Assembly: GCF_900108295.1 (NCBI RefSeq)
Contig: NZ_FNWK01000001.1
Coordinates: forward strand, 1,116,001-1,180,000
DNA: 64,000 nt
Reading direction: 5' to 3'
Origin: Sphingopyxis sp. YR583
GTDB taxonomy: Bacteria; Pseudomonadota; Alphaproteobacteria; Sphingomonadales; Sphingomonadaceae
Below, piece after piece: positions 49,804 through 58,315 of the stretch. The stretch's first letter is position 1; each line of letters opens with the position of its first letter. The notes under the pieces are model-generated. The model made no database searches, had not been told where the DNA came from, and worked only from the letters and a program-made list of their open reading frames with translations. The translations under genes and the position numbers were made by a program.

Positions 49804-49835
49804 CATTGCGCACATCGCGCATTGCGCACATCGCG
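49804..49835 (+). repeat. Perfect 16-bp tandem duplication
   Basis: CATTGCGCACATCGCG occurs twice in a row (49804-49819, 49820-49835) just upstream of the marR promoter. It may be a recent slippage event or a duplicated binding site. Confidence 0.8.
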
Positions 49836-49841
49836 GCGTTA

Positions 49842-49870
49842 TTGAATATAGTAGCAATTGCTATTATATC
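49842..49870 (+). promoter_or_regulatory. MarR operon promoter with palindromic operator
   Basis: TTGAAT (49842-49847; TTGAAT read from T at 49842), a 17-base spacer and TATATC (49865-49870) form the promoter. Inside the spacer TAGCAATTGCTA (49852-49863) is a perfect palindrome, of the kind bound by MarR/EmrR/SlyA repressors. The predicted transcription start falls at about the ATG at 49878. Confidence 0.65.
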
Positions 49871-49877
49871 TTATGAC

Positions 49878-50324
49878 ATGAGTGAAACGATCGGATTCCT
49901 GCTGAACGATACCGCGCGCCTGTTCCGGCGCTCGTTCAACGCGCGCACGCGCGATAGCGGGATCACCGCGCTGCAATGGCGGCTGATCACCTACCTCAAG
50001 CGCCACGAGGGCATCCGGCAGGGTCCGCTTGCCGAACTGATTGAGGTCGAGCCGATCACGCTGTCGCGGATGGTCGACCGGCTGGTCGAGGCGGAGCTGG
50101 TCGAGCGCCGCGCCGATCCTGCCGACCGCCGCGCCTGGCAGCTTTACCTGACGCCGCGCGCGGGCGAGCTGCTGGGCGGAATGCGCCCGATCGCCGACGC
50201 GCTGACCGCCGAAGCGATGGAAGGGCTGAGCCCTGCCGAAATCGACCAACTGCTCGGCCTCGTCGAACGCGTCCGCGCCAACCTGTCCCGCCGCATATGC
50301 CAAAAAGAAAAAGAGACCGCCTGA
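49878..50324 (+). CDS. MarR-family transcriptional repressor
   Basis: 148 residues beginning MSETIGFLLND. The winged helix includes ITALQWRLITYLKRHEG, EPITLSRMVDRL and the wing VERRADPADRRAWQLYLT, with the family DxR motif. The longer frame to 49779 runs through the promoter. The stop overlaps the next ATG (TGATG), so it is co-translated with the efflux genes and probably represses them through the palindrome in its promoter. No ribosome site is visible. Confidence 0.93.
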   Translation: MSETIGFLLNDTARLFRRSFNARTRDSGITALQWRLITYLKRHEGIRQGPLAELIEVEPITLSRMVDRLVEAELVERRADPADRRAWQLYLTPRAGELLGGMRPIADALTAEAMEGLSPAEIDQLLGLVERVRANLSRRICQKEKETA

Positions 50325-51424
50325 TGGACCAGCTCTCCCCGTCCCGCCCGAAAGCCGAAAACGCGGCCCCTCCCAAAGCGGCGCCGAAGGCCGACCCCTT
50401 GCCTGCCCCCGCTCCGGCGGCCGAAGCCGCGCCCAAGGCAAGCTGGCGCACACGCATCCTGATGTTCGGCCTGCCTGCGCTGCTGATCGCGGGCGGCGCC
50501 GGCTGGTGGCTGACGAGCGGCGGGTCGGTGTCGACCGACAATGCCTATGTCCAGATGGACAAGGTGTCCGTCGCCGCCGAGGTCGGCGGACGGATCACCG
50601 AAGTTGCCGTTCGCGACGGCCAGCAGGTGACGAAAGGCCAGCTGCTGTTCCGCATCGACGGCGAACCCTATGCGCTGACCGTCGCGCAGGCGACTGCGGC
50701 AATCGATGCCGCCGAGGTCGAGGTCGGCAACCTGTCGGCGAGCGCGAACACGTCGAGCGTCGACATTGCCGCGGCGCGCGAGGACGTCAAATTCGCGCAG
50801 GTGACCTTCGACCGACAGGCGGCGCTGATGGAAAAGGGTTTTACGACCAAGGCCGCCTATGACGCCTCGCGCCACGCGCTCAGCCAAGCACGCGAGAGCG
50901 TGCGCCAGGCCGAAGCCGCCGCCGCCGAAGCACGAACCAAGCTGGCCGCCGGCCCCTCGAGCGGGATCAATCCACAGGTCGAGGCGGCGCGTGTCCAGCG
51001 CTCGCAGGCCGAGGTCAATCTGGGGCGCACGACAGTCCGCGCGCCGAGCGCCGGCCGCGTCGCCCAGTCGGACCGGCTGCAGATCGGCCAGATGATGGTC
51101 GCGGGGCTGCCCGCGGTCACGCTCGTCGACACGGCGCATCCGTGGGTCGAGGCCAATTTCAAGGAAACCGACCTTGCCGACATGCGCGTCGGGCAGCGCG
51201 CCGAAATCAGCTTCGATGCCTATCCGGGCGTCAAGGTGCGCGGCCATGTGCTGACGATCGGCGCGGGCACGGGCAGCGAATTTTCGGTGCTGCCGGCGCA
51301 GAATGCCACGGGCAACTGGGTCAAGGTGACGCAGCGCGTGCCGGTGCGCATCGCCTTCGACGAAAAGCCCGCGCGTGACATGATCGCGGGGCTGTCGGCC
51401 GACGTCCGGGTGTTTACGAAGTAA
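50324..51424 (+). CDS. HlyD/EmrA-type membrane fusion protein
   Basis: 366 residues with a Pro/Ala-rich cytoplasmic start, one membrane anchor (about 45-62, FGLPALLIAGGAGWWL) and the periplasmic adaptor pattern: STDNAYVQMDKVSVAAEVGG (lipoyl half), a coiled-coil hairpin (about 125-215), GRTTVRAPSAGRV (second lipoyl half) and a beta-barrel. It links the inner-membrane pump to an outer-membrane channel not encoded here. Its ATG overlaps the MarR stop by one base. Confidence 0.93.
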   Translation: MDQLSPSRPKAENAAPPKAAPKADPLPAPAPAAEAAPKASWRTRILMFGLPALLIAGGAGWWLTSGGSVSTDNAYVQMDKVSVAAEVGGRITEVAVRDGQQVTKGQLLFRIDGEPYALTVAQATAAIDAAEVEVGNLSASANTSSVDIAAAREDVKFAQVTFDRQAALMEKGFTTKAAYDASRHALSQARESVRQAEAAAAEARTKLAAGPSSGINPQVEAARVQRSQAEVNLGRTTVRAPSAGRVAQSDRLQIGQMMVAGLPAVTLVDTAHPWVEANFKETDLADMRVGQRAEISFDAYPGVKVRGHVLTIGAGTGSEFSVLPAQNATGNWVKVTQRVPVRIAFDEKPARDMIAGLSADVRVFTK

Positions 51425-51450
51425 AACGATGGCGCTTGCCTCCTATCCTT

Positions 51451-51522
51451 CGTCATTCCCGCGAAAGCGGGAACCCAGTTGCGACGTCTGCTCGCTGGGT
51501 TCCCGCTTTCGCGGGAATGACG
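51451..51522. repeat. Palindromic intergenic repeat between efflux genes
   Basis: Two perfect 28-base arms (51451-51478 and 51495-51522) built on CATTCCCGCGAAAGCGGGAA surround a 16-base loop. A second copy with the same arms lies at 53180-53264. Such repeats are common in sphingomonad genomes and resemble REP/MITE-like elements. Within the operon the hairpin could attenuate emrB-type expression. Confidence 0.93.
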
Positions 51523-51550
51523 AGGTTGGTTTGAAGACGAACGGCCGCTG

Positions 51551-53140
51551 ATGGCCAGCCGCTCCCTCCCCCGCCGCTCGGCCGCCGCGGCTCTTCCCGA
51601 CGATGACAGCATCCCGCTGCACGAACGCGTGCGATATCGCGGGCTGCTGACGGTCGCCGTCATGGGCGCGTCGATCATGCAGATCCTCGACACGACGATC
51701 GCCAATGTCGCCATCCCGCATATGCAGTCGGCACTGGGCGCGACAAGCGAGACGGTGACGTGGGTGCTGACGAGCTATATTCTCGCCTCGGCAGTCGCGA
51801 TGCCGATCACCGGCTGGCTTGCCGACCGCATCGGGCGGCGCGAATTGTTCATGGCAGCGGTCGTCGGTTTCATCATCGCGTCGATGGCATGCGGCGCCGC
51901 GCAATCGCTCGAGCAGATGGTCGCCTTTCGCTTCCTGCAGGGAGTCAGCGCCGCCTTTATCGGGCCGCTGTCGCAATCGGTGATGCTCGACATCAACCCG
52001 CCCGAACGCCACGCGCGCGCGATGTCGATCTGGGGCATGGGGATCATGATCGGGCCGATCCTGGGGCCGATATTGGGCGGCTGGCTGACCGAAAGCGTCA
52101 ACTGGCGCTGGGTCTTTTACGTCAACCTGCCCGTCGGGCTGCTGACGCTCGCGATGATGTGGGCGCTGCTGCCCAAGACAAAAAGCGTCACGCGCCGGTT
52201 CGACCTGTTCGGTTTCTCGATGCTCGCGCTGGGGCTTGCCGCCTTGCAGCTCATGCTCGACCGCGGCGCGCATCTCGACTGGTTCGACAGCATCGAAATC
52301 TGGATCGAACTAGGCGTCGCGGTCTCGTGCCTGTGGATGTTCATCGTCCACATGTTCACCGCGCGCGCGCCCTTGTTCAGCCGGCTGATGTTGGCCGACC
52401 GCAACCTCGTCACCGCGATGGGGTTCATGATCGTGATCGGCGTCGTGATGTTCGCATCGATGGCGCTGCTGCCGCCGATGCTGCAGAATCTGTTCGGCTG
52501 GCCGGTGATCGACACCGGCGTCATCCTCGCGCTGCGCGGGATCGGTATCCTTGCGAGCATGTGGGTCGCTGGACAATTGCTCGGCAAGATCGACGCGCGC
52601 TGGATGGTCGGAACCGGGCTGCTCATCGCGGCTTATTCGCTGTGGCAGATGAGCCACTGGTCGCTGGAAATGGGAATGCAACCGGTGATCATCAGCGGGC
52701 TGGTGCAGGGGCTGGGCATGGGGCTGATCTTCATTCCGCTGAACACCATGGCGTTCGCGACGATCCAGCCGCAATATCGCACCGACGGATCGAGCCTGCT
52801 CAACCTGTTCCGCAGCATCGGCGCGTCGGTCGGCATCTCGATCGTGACCACCCTGCTCGGCGCGAATATCCAGACGAGCCACGAGGATCTGGCTGCGCAT
52901 GTCACCAACAGCTCGGTCGCGCTGCTCGACCCGTCGACCGCCGACCGTTTCGGGATCGCGGGCGATACCGCGATGGCGATGGTCAATGCCGAGATCAACC
53001 GGCAGGCGGCAATGGTCGCCTATATCGACGATTTCTGGCTGATGATGTGGGTGACGCTGGCGTCGGTGCCGCTGGTGCTGTTGCTACGCCCGCCGAAGCC
53101 GGGTGGGCCGCGGGCGTCGGCGGCGGATATGGGGCATTAG
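51551..53140 (+). CDS. DHA2-family MFS multidrug efflux transporter (EmrB/QacA type)
   Basis: 529 residues with about 14 membrane segments. LDTTIANVAIPHMQ in the first segment (motif D1), GWLADRIGRRELF (motif A) and GPILGGWLTESVNWRWVFYVNLP (motif C and following) define the DHA2 drug:proton antiporters. With the upstream adaptor it forms an Emr-type tripartite pump. It is separated from that gene by a 127-base gap that contains the palindromic repeat. Confidence 0.95.
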   Translation: MASRSLPRRSAAAALPDDDSIPLHERVRYRGLLTVAVMGASIMQILDTTIANVAIPHMQSALGATSETVTWVLTSYILASAVAMPITGWLADRIGRRELFMAAVVGFIIASMACGAAQSLEQMVAFRFLQGVSAAFIGPLSQSVMLDINPPERHARAMSIWGMGIMIGPILGPILGGWLTESVNWRWVFYVNLPVGLLTLAMMWALLPKTKSVTRRFDLFGFSMLALGLAALQLMLDRGAHLDWFDSIEIWIELGVAVSCLWMFIVHMFTARAPLFSRLMLADRNLVTAMGFMIVIGVVMFASMALLPPMLQNLFGWPVIDTGVILALRGIGILASMWVAGQLLGKIDARWMVGTGLLIAAYSLWQMSHWSLEMGMQPVIISGLVQGLGMGLIFIPLNTMAFATIQPQYRTDGSSLLNLFRSIGASVGISIVTTLLGANIQTSHEDLAAHVTNSSVALLDPSTADRFGIAGDTAMAMVNAEINRQAAMVAYIDDFWLMMWVTLASVPLVLLLRPPKPGGPRASAADMGH

Positions 53141-53179
53141 GGGCGGGGTCGGCTTGGGGTGGGGAGCTGCCATCTCTAT

Positions 53180-53264
53180 CTTCGTCATTCCCGCGAAAGC
53201 GGGAACCTAGAGCGGCCGTCGGCTGGCCTATCGCTGGGTTCCCGCTTTCGCGGGAATGACGAAG
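53180..53264. repeat. Palindromic intergenic repeat, second copy
   Basis: Arms of 31 bases with one mismatch (start CTTCGTCATTCCCGCGAAAG, end complementary) enclose a 23-base loop. It lies between the convergent pump and GFA genes and may serve as a terminator for both. Confidence 0.92.
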
Positions 53265-53305
53265 TATAGGAGGCCGAGCGTCCGCAATCGGTCGTTAGCT
53301 GCCGC

Positions 53306-53761
53306 TCAGACCTTCCGACGCGCCATCGCGAGCCGCATGAACTCCGCCGGGTCGGGCGTTTCCTCGAAGGTCGGCACCGCCGGGTCGATCGCGATCCAGC
53401 CGCGTTTCCGGCTGGTCCACATATGCGCGAAGGGTTCGAGGCCCGAGGGGTCATCGAGCGTCCCGCCGCGCACGATCGTCATCGCCGGGTAGACGGTGTT
53501 CGCATTGCACACGCGGCTGAAACAGTCGGGGCAATGCTGGTTGTTCGTCGTCCCGCCCGACGGGCGCTCGGTCGAAAAGATCACGCTGCGCCCGGTCAGC
53601 GTCAGCGCGTCCGTCGACACGATCACCTGATCGGCAAAGGCGCTCGCGGTCGATTTCTGGCAGTCGAGGCAGTGGCAGCAATAGTTGAGCAGCGGGCCGT
53701 CCTGATCGAAGCGGTAGCGCAATTGGCCGCAGCGGCAGCCGCCGGTGATTTCCCGCGCCAT
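53306..53761 (-). CDS. GFA-family (glutathione-dependent formaldehyde-activating-like) zinc protein
   Basis: 151 residues with the zinc-binding cysteines of the GFA/CENP-V domain: GGCRCG (8-13), CCHCLDC (about 28-34) and HCPDC (about 76-80). Family members bind zinc; a formaldehyde-glutathione role has been proposed for the founder but is not general. It starts one base after the stop of the lipoprotein gene, in a tight four-gene run. Confidence 0.9.
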   Translation of the reverse strand: MAREITGGCRCGQLRYRFDQDGPLLNYCCHCLDCQKSTASAFADQVIVSTDALTLTGRSVIFSTERPSGGTTNNQHCPDCFSRVCNANTVYPAMTIVRGGTLDDPSGLEPFAHMWTSRKRGWIAIDPAVPTFEETPDPAEFMRLAMARRKV

Positions 53762-53762
53762 A

Positions 53763-54368
53763 TCAGCGGAAGAAGCAGTTGGTGCCCGCGAACAGCGCGT
53801 CGATCTTCGCCGTTTCGCCGGGCGCCGCGAACATGCCGCCGATGACAGTGTCGCCGGTGCCGATGCTGAATTCCTCGCCCAGCGTGCTGTCCTCGAGATC
53901 GACGATCGACACCGATTCCTTCGCCTTGGCGCGCGTCGTGCCGATGGCGATGCCGCTCATCGTCGAATAGATGTTCGCGCCGGGTTCGTTGCCGAGAAAC
54001 CAGCCGGCGAATTTGCCGTCCTGGAAGTTGAGCGTCATCGCGTCGTAGCGGGTGAATTCCATCGTGCCGGCGCCGCATTCCTCGTTGGTGCTGCGGTCAT
54101 CCTCCTTGCCCGCGACATTGGCAAGCGCGGTTTCGGCCTGCGCGCGCGGGACGCCGAAGGCGAGCAGGCTGGTCTTGCCGCTGGTCTTGTCGACGAAGCG
54201 CAGTCCCTCGCCATCGAGGCTGACCGCGGTGGTCGCGGCGTTCGGGCCGTCGGCCTTTGCCTCGGGCACCGCGGGCGCGACGGGGTCGGCGTCCGCGGGG
54301 GCCTGTTCGGCGGCGGGTTTGCAGGCGGCGAGCAAGCCGATCATCGCGAGAGTGGTGAACTTGCGCAT
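53763..54368 (-). CDS. Lipoprotein of unknown function
   Basis: 201 residues from the ATG at 54368 (AGGAGATAAT upstream). MRKFTTLAMIGLLAAC carries a lipobox (LLAAC), so it is a lipid-anchored periplasmic or outer-membrane protein. A Pro/Ala/Asp-rich linker (about 20-45) precedes a mixed domain with GNEPGANIYSTMSGIAIGTTRAKAK-type repeats of a beta-rich fold and two further cysteines. I do not recognise the domain. Confidence 0.85.
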   Translation of the reverse strand: MRKFTTLAMIGLLAACKPAAEQAPADADPVAPAVPEAKADGPNAATTAVSLDGEGLRFVDKTSGKTSLLAFGVPRAQAETALANVAGKEDDRSTNEECGAGTMEFTRYDAMTLNFQDGKFAGWFLGNEPGANIYSTMSGIAIGTTRAKAKESVSIVDLEDSTLGEEFSIGTGDTVIGGMFAAPGETAKIDALFAGTNCFFR

Positions 54369-54369
54369 A

Positions 54370-54987
54370 TTATCTCCTGTCGCGGCGCGGGATCGCCAGC
54401 ACCAGTATCGCACCCAGCGTCGCGAGCGCCATATCCTTTTGCGCGTCCCAGATGTCGCCCTGTTGCCCGTTATAGCGGTCGGCGGTCTCGCCCGCCGCGA
54501 CGATGGTGAGCAGCCATTCGAAGATTTCATAGAGGCACGAAATGGCGAGAACCCACGCCAGCACGGTCAAGGCCGCGCCGCGCGCGCCGAGCCCACCCCA
54601 GCGCCGTGCGATCTCGGTAACGGGGATCACCGACAGCGCACCGAAGGCGAAATGGACGAGACGGTCATAGTGGTTGCGCGTCCAGCCGAAGGCTTCGGAG
54701 AGGCTCGTGCCCGCCAGTGCGCGCGTCCATTCGTCGTAGGGGACATTGCTGTACGCGTAGCGCCCGCCGAGCGTGTGGAGCGCCATGAATGCCACGATGC
54801 ACGCGACCGACGCGGTCGACAGCGGCCAGCGGCGGAGCAGCGCGGGCGATGCGACGATCAGCAGCATCGTCGGGATATGCTGGAGCAGCGCGATCTCGGG
54901 ATAGGGCTGGTCGATTTGCGCGAGCAGCAGGAGGATGAGAAGCAGGCCGGTCAGGCGGCGCTGCGCGGGCGGGGTCGCGGCGCTCAC
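54370..54987 (-). CDS. DUF2238 (YjdF-type) membrane protein
   Basis: 205 residues with five or six membrane segments. LHTLGGRYAYSNVPYDEW, NHYDRLVHFAFG and GQQGDIWDAQKDMALATLGA are the conserved blocks of DUF2238/YjdF inner-membrane proteins. Function unknown. It overlaps the DDAH gene by four bases and the lipoprotein gene follows within two bases. Confidence 0.93.
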   Translation of the reverse strand: MSAATPPAQRRLTGLLLILLLLAQIDQPYPEIALLQHIPTMLLIVASPALLRRWPLSTASVACIVAFMALHTLGGRYAYSNVPYDEWTRALAGTSLSEAFGWTRNHYDRLVHFAFGALSVIPVTEIARRWGGLGARGAALTVLAWVLAISCLYEIFEWLLTIVAAGETADRYNGQQGDIWDAQKDMALATLGAILVLAIPRRDRR

Positions 54988-55763
54988 CAGCGGAGCGACA
55001 TGCAGCTGAGTCCCGCATCGATATGCGCGATCTGGTCGGTCGGCAGCGGACGGATTTCGATGCCGCGCGCGCCAAGCAACGCGTGCGTCGCGGGCCAGCG
55101 GTCGCCGACGAGGACGGTATCGCGGATGCGCAGGATGTTGGCGGCGGGTTCTTCGCCCGGCGGGGTCGTTACCACCTCGAGCCCGGCGAACTCGGGGCAG
55201 TCGGCGAGCGCGGGGACGGCGAGGATGGTCGATTCATCGATCAGCCCGCAGCCGGTCTTGAAGTGGAGCACGCCGGGCGGCGTTTCGGCGATTTCGGCGC
55301 GGGTGCCGAGTTGGCCGAGCAGCCCGGCGAGTTCTTCCGCCCCTGTGCGGTCGGTACGCGCCGAGAGGCCGATGATCACGCGGTCGGCGAGGCGCAAGAT
55401 ATCGCCGCCGTCGGCATAGCCGGGGCCGGTCATTTCGAGGAGGCGGCTGTGATGTGTCGCGAGCGGTTCGCGGATATGCGCGACCTCGCCCGCGCGGCTC
55501 GGCGCGCCGGGGCGGAGCAGGATCGCTCCCTCCGGAAAGGTCAGCGCGACGTCTTCGGTAAAGAGCGCGTCGGGGAAATCATTGAGCGGCGGCAGGACTT
55601 CGACCGCAAGGCCGAGGTCGCGCAGCGTCGCGACATAGGCTTCATGTTCGGCGAGGAGGCCGTAGAAATCCGGATCGGGGCCGCCGTCGGCGCGGATGCC
55701 CTTAACCGCCGAGCGGGCGGGGGCGCGGCAGAGGGCATGGGTGAAGGCATAGGGGCTGGTCAT
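54984..55763 (-). CDS. Dimethylarginine dimethylaminohydrolase/arginine deiminase-like
   Basis: 259 residues of the amidinotransferase (beta/alpha-propeller) superfamily. NDFPDALFTEDVAL (substrate Asp), the His in LHFKTGCG (about 170) and Cys254 in DAGLSCMSLRW make up the catalytic set. The length and Cys position match DDAH, which hydrolyses methylated arginine to citrulline. It begins the leftward run DDAH-DUF2238-lipoprotein-GFA. Confidence 0.9.
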   Translation of the reverse strand: MTSPYAFTHALCRAPARSAVKGIRADGGPDPDFYGLLAEHEAYVATLRDLGLAVEVLPPLNDFPDALFTEDVALTFPEGAILLRPGAPSRAGEVAHIREPLATHHSRLLEMTGPGYADGGDILRLADRVIIGLSARTDRTGAEELAGLLGQLGTRAEIAETPPGVLHFKTGCGLIDESTILAVPALADCPEFAGLEVVTTPPGEEPAANILRIRDTVLVGDRWPATHALLGARGIEIRPLPTDQIAHIDAGLSCMSLRW

Positions 55764-55775
55764 GCCTCATCCCTA

Positions 55776-55809
55776 CCCGTTCGCATCCCGAAGTCGAGAT
55801 GCGAACGGG
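55776..55809. repeat. 12-bp inverted repeat
   Basis: CCCGTTCGCATC and GATGCGAACGGG are exact complements across 10 bases, in the 59-base gap between asd and the DDAH gene on the same strand. There is no T run, so a terminator role is uncertain. Confidence 0.7.
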
Positions 55810-55822
55810 GAGAGGTTCGGGC

Positions 55823-56848
55823 TCAGCCCTTCTTGAGGTGCCGGCGGCCAAGCAGTTCGGCGATCTGCACCGCGTTCAGCGCCGCGCCCTTGCGGAGGTT
55901 GTCGCTGACGCACCAGAGGTTGAGGCCGTTCTCGACCGTCGGGTCTTCACGCACGCGCGAGACGAAGGTCGCGAAATCGCCGACGCATTCGACGGGGGTG
56001 ATGTAGCCGCCGTCCTCGCGCTTGTCGTGGAGCACGACGCCGGGCGCCTCGCGCAGGATGCGCTGCGCGTCCTCGGCCGACAATTCATCCTCCATCTCGA
56101 TGTTGATCGCTTCCGAGTGGCCGACGAAGACGGGGACGCGGACGCAGGTCGCGGTGACCTTGATCTTCGGATCGAGGATCTTCTTGGTCTCGACGACCAT
56201 CTTCCACTCTTCCTTGGTCGAACCGTCGTCGAGGAATTTGTCGATGTGCGGGATGACGTTGAAGGCGATCTGCTTGGTGAATTTCTGCACGTCCTTTTCG
56301 TCGCCGACGAAGATCTGGCGCGTCTGGTTCCACAGCTCGTCCATGCCCGCCTTGCCCGCGCCCGACACCGACTGATAGGTCGAGACGACGACGCGCTTGA
56401 TCTTGGCGGCATCGTGGAGCGGCTTCAGCGCGACGACCATCTGCGCGGTCGAGCAGTTCGGGTTCGCGATGATGTTGCGCTTGGTATAGCCGTCGATCGC
56501 ATCGGGGTTCACCTCGGGCACGATCAGCGGCACGTCGGGGTCCATGCGATAGAGCGAGCTGTTGTCGATCACGACGCAGCCGGCGGCGGCGGCCTTTGGC
56601 GCGTGGATCGCGGTCGCGTCGCTGCCGATCGCGAAAATCGCCATGTCCCATCCCGACCAGTCGAAATTCTCGATATTCTGGCACTTCACGGTTTTACCGG
56701 TATCGCCGATTTCGATCTCGTCGCCCTGGCTGCGCGACGATGCTACCGCCGCCAGTTCGTCGTAGGGAAATTCGCGCTCGGCGAGAATGGCGAGCACTTC
56801 GCGCCCGACATTGCCCGTGGCTCCGGCGACTACGATACGATAACCCAT
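55823..56848 (-). CDS. asd: Aspartate-semialdehyde dehydrogenase
   Basis: 341 residues. The N-terminal GATGNVGRE (9-17) binds NADP, Cys132 in NPNCSTAQ is the catalytic nucleophile, and the substrate His lies in FVGHSEAI (about 245). It makes aspartate semialdehyde for lysine, threonine, methionine and diaminopimelate synthesis. No partner genes of the pathway are adjacent. Confidence 0.97.
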   Translation of the reverse strand: MGYRIVVAGATGNVGREVLAILAEREFPYDELAAVASSRSQGDEIEIGDTGKTVKCQNIENFDWSGWDMAIFAIGSDATAIHAPKAAAAGCVVIDNSSLYRMDPDVPLIVPEVNPDAIDGYTKRNIIANPNCSTAQMVVALKPLHDAAKIKRVVVSTYQSVSGAGKAGMDELWNQTRQIFVGDEKDVQKFTKQIAFNVIPHIDKFLDDGSTKEEWKMVVETKKILDPKIKVTATCVRVPVFVGHSEAINIEMEDELSAEDAQRILREAPGVVLHDKREDGGYITPVECVGDFATFVSRVREDPTVENGLNLWCVSDNLRKGAALNAVQIAELLGRRHLKKG

Positions 56849-56895
56849 TACTTCACTCCTCAGTGCAAATACTCGGTTGAAAACGTTACGATAAT

Positions 56896-57507
56896 TCAGA
56901 CTTTCCAGCGGAAATGGCCGGTCAGCTTATGCTTGAACAGCGCATCCTCCTCGCGCGTCCCGCCGCCGATATTGTGGAGCACGAGCGGCACGCCGGTCGT
57001 GTCCTTGCGGTCGGACACGATGCCGGTATGCGGCAGCCGGCCGCCGACCACAGAGGTGAAGATGTCGCCCGGCCGCCAGTCGGCGGGATCGTCGGTGACG
57101 GGCAGCGCCGCGCCGTGCCGCCGCCAGTAGGTCGCGAGGTTGGGAACACGGCGATGGTCGATGTTGCGGTCGGGGCGGCCGAGGCCCCAATTCTTGGGAT
57201 AGGCCCCGAAATTGGCCTTCATATCGGCGTTTACAAGGGCCTGAAGGTCGAGAGCCAGCGCGTCGCGAAAAGCGCGGATCACGACGTCGGTGCATACGCC
57301 CTTGGCGCGGTCGACATCGCCGTTGGGGAAACGCAGCACCGTATAGGCGGGGTCATAGGTCAGCGTGACGCCGACCTGCCGCCGCGCCGCCGCGACCACG
57401 CGCTGCGCATTGGTGAGCGCCATCGCCTCGCCCGACACGCCAAAGGCGAGCACCGCGCCAAGGAAGGCGCGGCGCGTCGGCTGGAAGGGGAGGACGGACT
57501 GGTGCAT
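56896..57507 (-). CDS. DUF1287-family secreted protein
   Basis: 203 residues from the ATG at 57507; a TTG at 57525 is possible but less likely. TRRAFLGAVLAFGVSG near the start looks like a signal sequence (with a twin-Arg-like element). DUF1287 blocks follow: VCTDVVIRAFRDA, DRNIDHRRVPNLATYWRRHG and DIFTSVVGGRLPHTGIVSD, with the Cys and His expected of a papain/NlpC-like fold. A peptidoglycan role has been suggested for related proteins; I cannot confirm it. Confidence 0.87.
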   Translation of the reverse strand: MHQSVLPFQPTRRAFLGAVLAFGVSGEAMALTNAQRVVAAARRQVGVTLTYDPAYTVLRFPNGDVDRAKGVCTDVVIRAFRDALALDLQALVNADMKANFGAYPKNWGLGRPDRNIDHRRVPNLATYWRRHGAALPVTDDPADWRPGDIFTSVVGGRLPHTGIVSDRKDTTGVPLVLHNIGGGTREEDALFKHKLTGHFRWKV

Positions 57508-57528
57508 CAAATTCGCTTTGCCCAAAAG

Positions 57529-57568
57529 AAAACGACCGGCTCTGCCTGTTGGCGGAACCGGTCGTTTT
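57529..57568 (-). terminator. Rho-independent terminator of rplS
   Basis: AAAACGACCGG and CCGGTCGTTTT form an 11-base perfect stem; on the minus strand CTTTT follows. It lies 37 bases after the rplS stop. Confidence 0.88.
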
Positions 57569-57605
57569 TGAAAGCTGTTTCGGCTTTGTAGAGGAGAAGC
57601 TCTCC

Positions 57606-57983
57606 TTAGCCTTCGCCGGCTTCCGACCGATATTCGCGGCGCTCCGCAATACGCGCCGATTTACCAGTGCGGCCACGAAGATAGTAAAGCTTCGCACGAC
57701 GCACGGCACCCTTGCGGATGACGGTAATGCTGTCGATGTTGGGCGAATAGAGCGGGAACACGCGCTCGACACCTTCGCCGAACGACATTTTGCGCACGGT
57801 GAAGTTGGAGCCCATGCCCTTGTTCGAGCGTGCGATGCACACGCCTTCGAAATTCTGGACGCGGGTGCGTTCGCCTTCGACCACCTTCACGCCGACTTTC
57901 AGCGTGTCGCCGGGACGGAAGGTCGGAATGGTCTTTGCCGCTTTGGCGATTTCTTCGGCTTCAATCGTCTGGATGAGGTTCAT
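57606..57983 (-). CDS. rplS: 50S ribosomal protein L19
   Basis: 125 residues. [40 protein letters not shown] and [11 protein letters not shown] are universal L19 segments. It has its own terminator. In most proteobacteria rplS directly follows trmD; here trmD lies 1.7 kb upstream with a gene on the opposite strand between them. Confidence 0.98.
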   Translation of the reverse strand: MNLIQTIEAEEIAKAAKTIPTFRPGDTLKVGVKVVEGERTRVQNFEGVCIARSNKGMGSNFTVRKMSFGEGVERVFPLYSPNIDSITVIRKGAVRRAKLYYLRGRTGKSARIAERREYRSEAGEG

Positions 57984-58315
57984 GTCCTCTAGTCCTTTTC
58001 TTGTCGCCGCGCGCCAGAGGCAGGTCGGTCCCGAGCACCCTCATGGCGCTCCCAAAGGTCCGGCCTGCGTAACCGTTTCTATCGACAAGGCTTCCCGATC
58101 GCAGCACTTCGGAAACCCTGCGCCCTGTCCGCAAAGCGATCAGGGATAAGCGGATGACAGGCACATGCGATGAACGCGATTCGCCTGGTTCCACTTGAAG
58201 CCGGGGCCACTACGCCGGAAAGGCGCCAAATGCAAGGGGTTCGGCAGACCGGCGGCGGCGGCGATTTAAACAGCCATTAACCAAAATCCGCCATGGACGG
58301 CATCGAAGGGGACCG
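57984..58315. other. Divergent intergenic region of rplS and the sulfatase-family gene
   Basis: About 330 bases without a gene. It must contain an rplS promoter, since trmD cannot read into it directly. I could not assign a clear promoter or leader structure. AGGGGACCG precedes the ATG at 58316. Confidence 0.45.

Noticed and set aside
46597..49845. Plus-strand open frame of 1082 residues
   Set aside because: It is exactly antisense to three well-supported genes (M2 peptidase, hydrolase, DsbA-fold protein). Its Arg- and Asp-rich translation without domains is typical of antisense frames in GC-rich DNA.
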